From an uncultured Rickettsiales bacterium (GTDB lineage Bacteria; Pseudomonadota; Alphaproteobacteria; UBA8366): a stretch of DNA of 8,585 nt. The first letter of the stretch is position 1, and each line of letters opens with the position of its first letter. The notes under the pieces are model-generated. The model made no database searches and was not told where the DNA came from. It worked only from the letters and a program-made list of their open reading frames with translations. A program made the position numbers and the translations under genes. Below are positions 1-7,800 of the stretch, one piece after another. The stretch is taken from positions 1-8,585 of the forward strand of contig CAJWTF010000151.1 in assembly GCA_913046825.1 (NCBI GenBank), written 5' to 3'.

Positions 1-626
<626 letters not shown>

Positions 627-630
627 AGGT

Positions 631-662
631 GAGGGGACTGCGATCTACCGCGCGTAGTCCTC
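631..662. terminator. Candidate hairpin between convergent gene ends
   Basis: GAGGGGACT (631-639) can pair with AGTCCTC (656-662) with one bulged G. GCG/CGC could add inner pairs (640-642 with 651-653). The element lies at the meeting point of two convergent genes and includes the last codons of the leftward gene. There is no clear T-tract on either side, so this is only a possible bidirectional terminator. Confidence 0.25.
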
Positions 663-1439
663 CATCCCCGCACGCTCCAACTGGCGCAACAGCATCGGCC
701 ATTCCTTACCGGCTTCAATGAAGCCGCCGGGGCCGTACATGCTGAGACCCATGTCGATGGATTTCTGTTGGGTCGCGGCCGAGATATCTTGCAGCTCCGC
801 ACCACCACTCATCGCGTCGATTTGGTGGCGGCACGCGGTTTCGATCCGGTAGATAAAGACGAAGGCCTCGCCAACCGTCTTGCCAACGGACAACAAGCCG
901 TGATTGCGCAGGATCAGGATGGATTTGCCTTCCATATCCTTCACGATCCGCGGCTGTTCGCCTGCGTCTACCGCCGGGCCTTCGAAATCGTGGTAGCCGA
1001 GCCAGCCCATGATCGTCAGCGCCTTTTGGCTGTTCGGCAGCAAGCCGTGCTTCTGCATCGAGACGGCGGTACCGTAACGGCTGTGAGTGTGAAGTACGCA
1101 GTGCCGGTCATCGCCCGACATATGAATCGCGCCGTGAATGATGAAGCCCGCTGGGTTCATCGGATAATCGCTGGCACCCAAAAGGTTCCCCTCGCCATCG
1201 ACCTTGATCAGAGACGAAGCGGTGATCTCCTCAAAGAACATGCCGAAGGGGTTGAGCAGGAAGTGGTCTTTGGTGCCGGGCACTCGCAGCGAGAGGTGCG
1301 TGTTGTTGAGGTCAGTCCAGCCATAGAGTGCACAGAGGCGATAAGCGGCCGCCAACTCGCAACGGGCCTGCCATTCCTCGGGACCGATATCAGACGGACG
1401 CCCGTCCTGAGGAAATTCAATGATCGTGGCTTCGGACAT
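645..1439 (-). CDS. Class II aldolase/adducin domain protein
   Basis: A complete 264-residue protein with one class II aldolase/adducin domain (about residues 25-240), the fold of fuculose-phosphate aldolase and ribulose-phosphate 4-epimerase. Visible hallmarks are HTHS at 117-120 (zinc ligands H117 and H119), NHGLLSVG at 179-186 (third zinc ligand H180) and a W-T-D-L-N-N-T-H-L-S segment at 41-50. Where true aldolases have a catalytic Glu before the conserved helix (E73 in E. coli FucA), this protein reads N-P-A-G-F-I-I-H (95-102), with no acid. That matches the adducin-like branch whose enzymatic role is poorly defined. The start is supported by AGGAG (complement of 1448-1452), eight bases before the ATG. 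The gene is divergent from the DUF35/thiolase operon and may share its regulation. It is probably a zinc-binding cytoplasmic enzyme acting on a hydroxy-carbonyl compound; the substrate is unknown. Confidence 0.92.
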   Translation of the reverse strand: MSEATIIEFPQDGRPSDIGPEEWQARCELAAAYRLCALYGWTDLNNTHLSLRVPGTKDHFLLNPFGMFFEEITASSLIKVDGEGNLLGASDYPMNPAGFIIHGAIHMSGDDRHCVLHTHSRYGTAVSMQKHGLLPNSQKALTIMGWLGYHDFEGPAVDAGEQPRIVKDMEGKSILILRNHGLLSVGKTVGEAFVFIYRIETACRHQIDAMSGGAELQDISAATQQKSIDMGLSMYGPGGFIEAGKEWPMLLRQLERAGMEDYAR

Positions 1440-1456
1440 GATTAAAACTCCTATTC

Positions 1457-1480
1457 ATTCGAAACTTAAATATATCGAAT
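1457..1480. promoter_or_regulatory. Inverted repeat in divergent spacer, possible operator
   Basis: ATTCGA (1457-1462) and TCGAAT (1475-1480) form a perfect 6-bp inverted repeat around a 12-base AT-rich spacer. On the minus strand the spacer contains TATATT, a fair -10 box, about 30 bases upstream of the aldolase-like start codon; no good -35 box was found for it. The position between divergent genes fits a dimeric regulator site. Six-base arms are short enough to occur by chance. Confidence 0.3.
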
Positions 1481-1532
1481 TTGTGCTGCAAAAAGGCCCG
1501 ACTGGCGAAGCTTTGTTCGACTAACCCCTCCC

Positions 1533-1548
1533 CGTCCCGCCGTCCCGC
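1533..1548. repeat. Two-copy 8-bp tandem repeat
   Basis: CGTCCCGC occurs twice in direct succession within a C-rich stretch of the divergent spacer, in the untranslated leader upstream of the DUF35 gene. No function is evident. Confidence 0.5.
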
Positions 1549-1582
1549 CCTAATTCAAAAACGGCATTTTCACGAACGCGAC

Positions 1583-1589
1583 GAAGGAG
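1583..1589 (+). promoter_or_regulatory. Ribosome binding site that sets the DUF35 gene start
   Basis: GAAGGAG ends eight bases before ATG 1598. The reading frame stays open up to an in-frame ATG at 1481, but that would add 39 residues with no resemblance to the family, and no good Shine-Dalgarno site precedes it. The start at 1598 is preferred. Confidence 0.75.
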
Positions 1590-1597
1590 CCGTGCCG

Positions 1598-2014
1598 ATG
1601 GCCAACTATCAGAAACCGATCCCGCAAGCATCGCCTGAGACCGAGCATTATTGGGCCGGATGTAAAGAGGGCAAGCTGCTGCTGCAGCGCTGCAAGGATA
1701 CCGGCAAGGCGTATTTTCCGCCGCGCCCGTTCAGCCCGTACACGGGCTCGCGCGAGGTCGAGGTCTTCGAGGCCTCGGGCAAGGCGACCCTGTTCAGCTA
1801 TGTCATCAACCATCGCCCGCCGAAAGGGTTCGAAGACGAGGCGCCTTATGCCATCGCCGTCGTCGAGCTTGAGGAAGGTCCGCGCATGATGACCAACATC
1901 ACCGAATGCGAACAAACACCCGAAGCGCTGGAACTCGATATGGCGCTTGAGGTGGTTTTCGAAGACATATCGGACGAGATTTCGCTGCCGAAATTCCGGC
2001 CGGCGAAAGGTTGA
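1598..2014 (+). CDS. DUF35 / OB-fold protein, partner of thiolase-like protein (Zn-ribbon degenerate)
   Basis: A 138-residue DUF35 family protein. The order is an N-terminal helix with ETEHYWAGCKEGKL (15-28), a rubredoxin-like ribbon (about 29-51) and an OB-fold (about 55-130). Family members bind CoA esters or support a partner thiolase-like or acyl-CoA enzyme, and are usually encoded next to it. The thiolase-like gene starts 14 bases after this stop codon, so the two form an operon and probably a complex. The ribbon normally has two CxxC pairs. Here the positions read C32-K-D-T35 and S46-P-Y-T49, so three of four ligands are Ser or Thr and zinc binding is unlikely. The neighbouring P-P-R motif (41-43) is intact, which argues for the family assignment. 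The longer frame from 1481 is rejected on ribosome-binding-site grounds. The protein is probably cytoplasmic and non-catalytic or acyl-CoA binding. Confidence 0.9.
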   Translation: MANYQKPIPQASPETEHYWAGCKEGKLLLQRCKDTGKAYFPPRPFSPYTGSREVEVFEASGKATLFSYVINHRPPKGFEDEAPYAIAVVELEEGPRMMTNITECEQTPEALELDMALEVVFEDISDEISLPKFRPAKG

Positions 2015-2028
2015 GGGGAGTATAGACA

Positions 2029-3171
2029 ATGAAACCAGGTTCAATCGCCGTTGTCGGCGCCTGTGAGACCACAGAGCTCGGCAAGATCCCCAATATGTCC
2101 AACATTCAGCTGCATGCGGATGCGGCCCTCAACGCCATGGCGGAGACCGGCCTGAAGCCGAGCGATATCGACGGCATCGCCTGCTGCCGAGAAGAGCCAA
2201 CGGAGATGGCGCATTATCTCGGTATCACGCCGAAATGGGTCGACGGCACTGCGGTCGGCGGCACCTCCTTCCTAATCCATCTGCGTCATGCCTGCGCGGC
2301 GATTAATGAAGGGCTCTGCGAGACCGTCCTGATCACCCATGGTGAGTCGGGCCGCTCCAACATCGTGAAGTCGCGCCCGGCCGTCCATCCCGGCAGTCTT
2401 AACGGTCAGTTCGAGCTGCCCTACGGGGTTGCCGGGCCGCCCACGATGTTCACCCTGCCGGTACTCCGCTATTGCAAGGAGTACAACGTGCCGATCGAGA
2501 AGGTCGCCAATGTCGCGGCGATCCAGCGCGAATGGGCGGGCAAGAACCCGCGCGCGATGTTTCAGGACCCGATCACCGTCGACGACGTTATGAACGCGCG
2601 GATGATCGCCTGGCCCTTCACGCTGCTGATGTGTTGCCTCGTCACTGACGGCGGCGGCGCGTTGATCGTCACCAAGTCGGAGCGGGCAAAAGATTTCCCA
2701 ACTAAGCCGGTTTATGTCCTGGGCACCGGCGAGAGCGTCGAGTCGCGGATGGTCAGCCAGCTTGAAAGCTACACCAGCTCGCGGGCGTTCCGGGTTTCCT
2801 CGCAACAGGCGTTTGCGGAATCGGGTATCAAACATTCCGATGTCGACCACCTGATGGTCTATGATGCCTTCGCGCATTTACCGATCTGGGGCCTTGAAGA
2901 TTTGGGCTTCTGCGAGCGCGGCGAAGGACCGGACTTCATCTGGGAGCGCAACACCGCACCCGGCGGCAAACTACCGATGAATACGTCCGGCGGCGGCTTG
3001 TCGTATACCCATACTGGCATGTACGGTATGTTTGCCTTACAGGAAAGCATCCGCCAAATGCGCGGTACCGCACCCGCACAGGTCGACAACGTGCAAATCG
3101 GCGTGTGCCAAGGTGTGGGCGGCATGTTCGCGGCGGCGGGCACCATCGTCTTCACTAACCAAGAAGTCTAA
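2029..3171 (+). CDS. Thiolase-like protein (SCP-x/lipid-transfer thiolase family), nucleophilic Cys absent
   Basis: A complete 380-residue protein with the thiolase fold, close to the usual length for the SCP2/lipid-transfer branch. The N-terminal half includes the dimer-interface segment around VGGTSFLIHLRHACAAI (76-92). In working thiolases a nucleophilic Cys sits in this region, but here it reads G-G-T-S (77-80). The C-terminal half keeps N318 and GGG (321-323), the catalytic-type histidine H328 in Y-T-H-T-G-M-Y-G, and C360-Q-G near the end. Normal acyl-transfer thiolase chemistry is therefore doubtful. The known precedent is Ltp2, a thiolase-like protein that works with a DUF35 partner (ChsH2) as an aldolase cleaving a steroid side-chain CoA ester. 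GAGGGGAG (2013-2020), overlapping the DUF35 stop codon, is a strong ribosome binding site eight bases before the ATG and suggests coupled translation. The substrate cannot be inferred; an acyl-CoA is most likely. Confidence 0.92.
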   Translation: MKPGSIAVVGACETTELGKIPNMSNIQLHADAALNAMAETGLKPSDIDGIACCREEPTEMAHYLGITPKWVDGTAVGGTSFLIHLRHACAAINEGLCETVLITHGESGRSNIVKSRPAVHPGSLNGQFELPYGVAGPPTMFTLPVLRYCKEYNVPIEKVANVAAIQREWAGKNPRAMFQDPITVDDVMNARMIAWPFTLLMCCLVTDGGGALIVTKSERAKDFPTKPVYVLGTGESVESRMVSQLESYTSSRAFRVSSQQAFAESGIKHSDVDHLMVYDAFAHLPIWGLEDLGFCERGEGPDFIWERNTAPGGKLPMNTSGGGLSYTHTGMYGMFALQESIRQMRGTAPAQVDNVQIGVCQGVGGMFAAAGTIVFTNQEV

Positions 3172-3182
3172 AAAGGTTATAA

Positions 3183-3213
3183 GGGAGATGCGCGATGCGC
3201 GTCGCGGTCTCCC
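3183..3213 (+). terminator. Strong hairpin just after the thiolase-like gene
   Basis: GGGAGA (3183-3188) pairs with TCTCCC (3208-3213), and inside it CGCGA (3191-3195) pairs with TCGCG (3202-3206) around a 6-base loop; a TG/G internal loop separates the two stems. It begins 12 bases after the stop codon. What follows is CATATATCTT rather than a T-run, so it may be a weak or Rho-assisted terminator or an mRNA 3'-end stabiliser. The spacer 3172-3410 shows no convincing gene. Confidence 0.4.
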
Positions 3214-3329
3214 ATATATCTTCGGCAAGAATGGCGTCGTCTACGGCGTGTCCCGCCGGTTCACGCTAATTTTGCTGCCTCGCACAGCACCGGACGACGT
3301 TAATAAGTTATGTCGTATTCTTCGAGAGC

Positions 3330-3350
3330 AACCTGGCGAAAGCGCCGGTT
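3330..3350 (+). other. Second hairpin in the spacer before the FAD oxidase gene
   Basis: AACC-GGCG (3330-3338, with T3334 bulged) pairs with CGCC-GGTT (3343-3350) around the loop AAAG. It lies about 60 bases before the FAD oxidase start and has no T-tract. A poor promoter-like pair, TTGAAC (3349-3354) and TAGTGT (3372-3377) with a 17-base spacer, overlaps its end. Confidence 0.3.
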
Positions 3351-3410
3351 GAACCAGATGGTATGGCGGGATAGTGTCTTCAAGAATACTCATTTCCGGG
3401 GATCAAGCCT

Positions 3411-4829
3411 ATGTTCGAGGCCGCGAATTCAAATTTCAGTAACACTAAGATCAACATCCCCGAGGCGTTCATCGATGAATTGAGAGCCCTTCTGGGAGAT
3501 CGGATATCCACGGCTGCTTCTGTGTGCGAGCAGCACGGCAACGCGGAGGATTATTTCGCTATAGCGCCGCCGGATGCTGTCTGTTTCGCCAATTCGACGG
3601 AAGAAATTTCGGAGATCGTCAAACTTTGTGCGCGCGACGGCATTCCGGTTATTCCCTTTGGCACCGGCACCTCGCTGGAAGGACACGTCCAGGCACTGCG
3701 GGGCGGCGTCACGATCGACCTCACCAACATGAACGACGTATTGGAAGTCAACGCAGAGGATTTGGACTGCCGCGTGCAAGCCGGTGTCACCCGCAAGCAA
3801 TTGAACGAATATCTACGCGATACGGGCCTGTTCTTTCCAATTGATCCTGGTGCCGACGCATCCATCGGCGGCATGTCAGCGACCCGCGCCAGCGGCACCA
3901 ACGCGGTGCGCTACGGCACCATGCGGGAGAATGTCCTCGGTCTTACCATCGTGTTGCCGGACGGGCGGATCACGAAAACTGGCGGTCGGGCCAAAAAATC
4001 GTCGGCGGGCTACGACCTCACCCGCCTCATGGTGGGCTCGGAAGGAACGCTCGGCGTTATTACCGAAATACAGGTCAAGCTATACGGTATCCCGGAAGCG
4101 ATTACTTCTGCCGTTTGCCAGTACCCATCATTGGAAGACGCAATCAACACGGTCATCTTGACCATTCAATCGGGAATTCCGGTAGCTAGGATCGAACTGC
4201 TGGATGAGAAGCAGATGGCCGCCTGCATCGCCTATTCAGACCTGACAGGTTACGAGAACAAACCAACATTATTCTTCGAGTTTCACGGCACGACCGCCTC
4301 CGCACAGGAACAAGCGGAGATGGTCGGTGGAATCTCCGACGATTTCGATGGCAGCGCCTTCGCCTGGTCCTCGACCACCGAGGAGCGCACCAAGCTATGG
4401 CAGGCCCGGCATGACGCCTATTACGCCGCTTTAGCCCTGGAGCCCGGCAAGAAGGGCATCGCCACAGATGCCTGCGTGCCGATTTCCAGATTGGCGGAAT
4501 GCCTCTTAGAGACGCGCAAGGATATCGATGAGAGTGGTTTTATCGCGCCCATCGTCGGCCATGTCGGAGACGGTAATTTTCATCTCGTCATCTTGATCGA
4601 CCCGGACAACGAAGACGAGATGCACCGCGCGCACAAACTGAACGACCGTCTGGTCCACCGCACCATCGCGATGGGCGGCACCTGCACCGGCGAGCACGGC
4701 GTCGGCAGCGGCAAGATGGATTTCCTTATTGCGGAGCATGGTGGCGACGCGATCAGCGTCATGCGCTCGATAAAGTTAGCGATCGACCCACAAAACATCA
4801 TGAATCCGGGCAAGATCATCCGCGTCTAA
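3411..4829 (+). CDS. FAD-linked oxidase, D-lactate/glycolate dehydrogenase (GlcD/LDHD) family
   Basis: A complete 472-residue flavoprotein of the usual length for the D-2-hydroxy-acid dehydrogenase group. The N-terminal PCMH-type FAD domain (about 50-228) shows PFGTGTSLEGH (82-92), SIGGM (151-155) and GYDLTRLMVGSEGTLG (200-215). The C-terminal FAD-oxidase cap (about 230-470) shows GHVGDGNFH (383-391) and GTCTGEHGVGSGK (423-435). H384, H391 and E428 sit where family members bind the divalent metal that holds the substrate carboxylate and hydroxyl. The expected reaction is oxidation of a D-2-hydroxy acid (D-lactate, glycolate, D-2-hydroxyglutarate or similar) to the 2-oxo acid, with electrons passed to a cytochrome, quinone or electron-transfer flavoprotein. 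No signal peptide or membrane segment is visible. GGGGA before the ATG (about 3398-3402) supports the start. No GlcE or GlcF partner is seen here, so a single-subunit LDHD-like enzyme is favoured over the GlcDEF complex. The exact substrate is open. Confidence 0.93.
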   Translation: MFEAANSNFSNTKINIPEAFIDELRALLGDRISTAASVCEQHGNAEDYFAIAPPDAVCFANSTEEISEIVKLCARDGIPVIPFGTGTSLEGHVQALRGGVTIDLTNMNDVLEVNAEDLDCRVQAGVTRKQLNEYLRDTGLFFPIDPGADASIGGMSATRASGTNAVRYGTMRENVLGLTIVLPDGRITKTGGRAKKSSAGYDLTRLMVGSEGTLGVITEIQVKLYGIPEAITSAVCQYPSLEDAINTVILTIQSGIPVARIELLDEKQMAACIAYSDLTGYENKPTLFFEFHGTTASAQEQAEMVGGISDDFDGSAFAWSSTTEERTKLWQARHDAYYAALALEPGKKGIATDACVPISRLAECLLETRKDIDESGFIAPIVGHVGDGNFHLVILIDPDNEDEMHRAHKLNDRLVHRTIAMGGTCTGEHGVGSGKMDFLIAEHGGDAISVMRSIKLAIDPQNIMNPGKIIRV

Positions 4830-4870
4830 CCGGCACACCATTATTTGACCGCGGATCGAATTGATATGAC

Positions 4871-4883
4871 GGGCGAGACGCCC
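4871..4883 (+). other. Short perfect hairpin at the AsmA 5' end
   Basis: GGGCG (4871-4875) pairs with CGCCC (4879-4883) around AGA. It ends six bases before the GTG at 4890 and covers the place where that codon's ribosome binding site should be. There is no T-tract, so it is a poor terminator. Confidence 0.35.
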
Positions 4884-4889
4884 TAGCGT

Positions 4890-7800
4890 GTGCCCGCACC
4901 CGCAGCGGGGAAGATTGAATTGCACAAGCTGTTATACGCCATCGGCGGCCTCATCATTTTGATCGTCGTCGGATTATTAGTCGGCCCCAGTTTTTTCGAT
5001 TGGAATGCCTACAAACCGCAAATTGCCGCGGCGGTGAAGGATGCCTTGGGTCGCGAACTGCGCGTCGCCGGGGATATCAAACTCTCCATACTTCCAAGCC
5101 CCGCACTCAGCGTACAACGCGTGAGCCTCGAGAACATTAAGGGCGCCGACAATCAGGAGATGGTCGCGTTCGACGAGGTCGAAGTAAACGTTGATATTAG
5201 CGCTCTGCTGCAGGGGAAAATAGCGGTTAAGAGTGTCCGTCTCGTGCGTCCCGTGATCGCGCTCGAAATCACCAAGGACGGCGACGCGAGCTGGAACATC
5301 AAATTGCCTGAAGCGAAGAAGCAGGCCGGTAGCACTCCCACATCTGAAACCGCACCGAGCACCTCCGGAGATCTCGCGGTCGACGTATCCCTAGATAGTT
5401 TGAAGATTGAAAATGCGACGATAACCTATATCGACGCTCGTTCCGGCCTATCGGAGCGTATTGAGAACCTGACGACCGAAATCGCCGCAGATTCCCTGTC
5501 CGGCCCCTTTCGGGCGGAAGGCGAGGCAACGGTAAAACAAATTCCGATCACCTTCACTTTGGCCGTCGGACACATGACACCGAATCGACCGCTACCGTTG
5601 ACCTTGCAGCTCCGGCACAAAGGTTCAGAGGCCGACGTTCGTTTCACGGGCAATCTCAGCGCTCTCACCCCGGATGCAATGCTTTCAGGCAAAGTCGAAG
5701 TCTCGGCGCCAAATATATCCTCGGTCGCGCAGAACGTCGCCAATGCGAGTCTACCGGCCGTTTTATCAAAGGCGTTGAGCGTGAAGGCGGATGTGAGCGC
5801 ATCGGCGACGGAATTCGGTATCAACAAACTTTCCTTGCGGGTCGGCGACATGGCCTTCGCGGGCGCCGTTCACGGGTTCCTGAAACCGAGCATGGAGGTC
5901 GATGTTGTTCTAAGTTCGAGTAAACTCAATCTCGACCAATTGACGGCACCACCGGCCGCCGCCGCCAAAACGGCGACAGTGAGCAGCTCGGACGCAGTTG
6001 AAACAAAAATTACGCAACTGCTGCAAAAGCCCAGCACCCCGTTTGATTTACCGAAGGATATCTCGGTTACTTTCGACTTGAGCGTGGAAACCGCCAGCTA
6101 CAAGAGTGGCATCATTCGCAACGCGGCTTTGAGAGGCGCATTACGGAATGGCGCGGTAACTCTGGAACGTTTGGCCGTCACGCTTCCCGGGAGCTCCGAT
6201 ATTTCCATAACGGGAGCTGTCACACCAACGAACGGGCTGGCCCGATTCGAAGGAGATATCGCCGCAACATCCGACAATGTGCGCGGATTGGCGCAATGGC
6301 TGGGTGTTGATCCTGCGACTTTGCCCGCGGATCGCCTGAGGAACTTCACGTATACAAGCAAACTTCAGGCTACACCGAAGGCCGCCGAGATAACCGACAT
6401 CGCCATTCAATTGGATGCGATGCGTATCAATGGCGGAATGGCTGTGGAACTCCGGGACAAGCCAGGCATCGGGTTGCGCCTCGCGGTCGATAAACTGAAT
6501 CTGGATGCCTATCTTCCGAAAAACGAATCAACGCCGCGCCCTGGGAAAACAGCGGCGTCATCACAGAGGAGCGATCCCTCACCATCGACGAAAGTGCCTG
6601 CCGACATCGCCGCCACCGGCCTCAATCGCCTACTCGATACTTTGGACGCGAATATCGAAATAACGGCAGGACGACTTTCGTTCAGAGGAGAGACCGGCCA
6701 GAACGCCAAAATCGACCTGACGGTTTTTGACAACAAGGTCACGATTAGGGAAGCCAGCGTGGCGGACTTCGCCGGTATCGGTGCTTCGCTTGCAGGGACA
6801 CTGACAAACAATAAGGGTCAACCTGCGCTCGGCATCGATTATGCGATTGTCGTACGGGATGCGGCCCGCATTGCGCGGTTCGTGGGGGCACCTCTGCCGA
6901 TCTCCGCAGCTCGCCTGGGAGAAGTTTCCAACAACGGGCATGTGGATGTCGCGTTGGAGGGTTTGAAAGCAACTCTGCGTGTGAAAGCCATGGGCGCCGA
7001 CACGAACATCAATGGCACCATTGGGAATTTTCTGATCGATCCTCAACTTGATCTCAAGGTCAGCGTCAAACATCCCAATTTGACGAAACTGGCCCAGAAA
7101 TTTGCGCCCGATTACCGTCCAGCCGCCAAGAAGCTTGGCCCTTTGAATGCATCTTTCCGCATCCAGGGCACGGCGAAAGCCGCGGCGCTATCCGACATCG
7201 ACATTAAGGCTGGACCCGTCGCCATTCTCGGCGCGATCAATACCTCTCGCCCAGCCGGAAAGACCAAACTTAAGATCGATTTGAAAACCAGCGAGATATT
7301 ACTGGATTTATTTTCGCCGGTTTCCCCCGCGAATACGCAGAGCACAAGGAGCCAAAACAGTCGGAGTACTGGACGGTCGACGCCAACGCGGAACAATCGG
7401 CGAAACGCCCAGAGATGGTCGTCGGCGCCAATTGCCCTGCCGACCCCAGGCGATATCGACGCCAACGCGACTATCGAGATGGCCGCCCTGACGAAAGATG
7501 AAATTAGTCTCAAGAACGTAAAACTTCGAGCTGTGTTGGCTTCCGGAACCTTGGCTCTGGAAAGTTTCACCGCATCACTGTTCGGAGGTACAATTCAGGC
7601 AAAAGCCGCGCTGCGACCTCAAGGGAAGAAAGCGTCAATCGCCGCCGAATTAACAGTCAATAAGGTCAATAGCCGTAATACCGTCAAGGCCCTCACCGGG
7701 CACGACCGGGTAGAAGGACCACTCTCCCTCAAAGCGAATGTAGCTACCACCGGCAACAGCGAAATCACGCTGGTATCCGCCCTCAACGGCAATCTTTCAT

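Noticed and set aside
768..1445. 225-codon open frame on the + strand opposite the class II aldolase-like gene
   Set aside because: It is antisense to a well-supported gene, its product shows no family resemblance, and such mirror frames are common in GC-rich DNA.
1481..1597. N-terminal extension of the DUF35 protein by 39 residues from ATG 1481
   Set aside because: There is no good ribosome binding site, it overlaps the divergent regulatory region, and the extra residues do not resemble the family. ATG 1598 has a strong site.
2272..2877. 201-codon open frame on the minus strand within the thiolase-like gene
   Set aside because: It is antisense to a clear conserved gene, Arg- and Asp-rich in composition, with no recognisable motif.
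3188..3352. 54-codon open frame starting at ATG 3188 in the spacer after the thiolase-like gene
   Set aside because: AAGGGAG directly abuts the ATG with no spacing, the start lies inside a strong hairpin, and the product resembles nothing known. The frame is an extension of a shadow frame that begins inside the thiolase-like gene.
3349..3377. Sigma70-like promoter TTGAAC-N17-TAGTGT before the FAD oxidase gene
   Set aside because: Both boxes match the consensus poorly (four and three of six bases), so it is not listed as a promoter.
4845..4868. TTGACC followed by TGATAT before the AsmA gene as a promoter
   Set aside because: The -35-like box is good but the gap to the -10-like box is only about 11 bases, too short for a sigma70 promoter.
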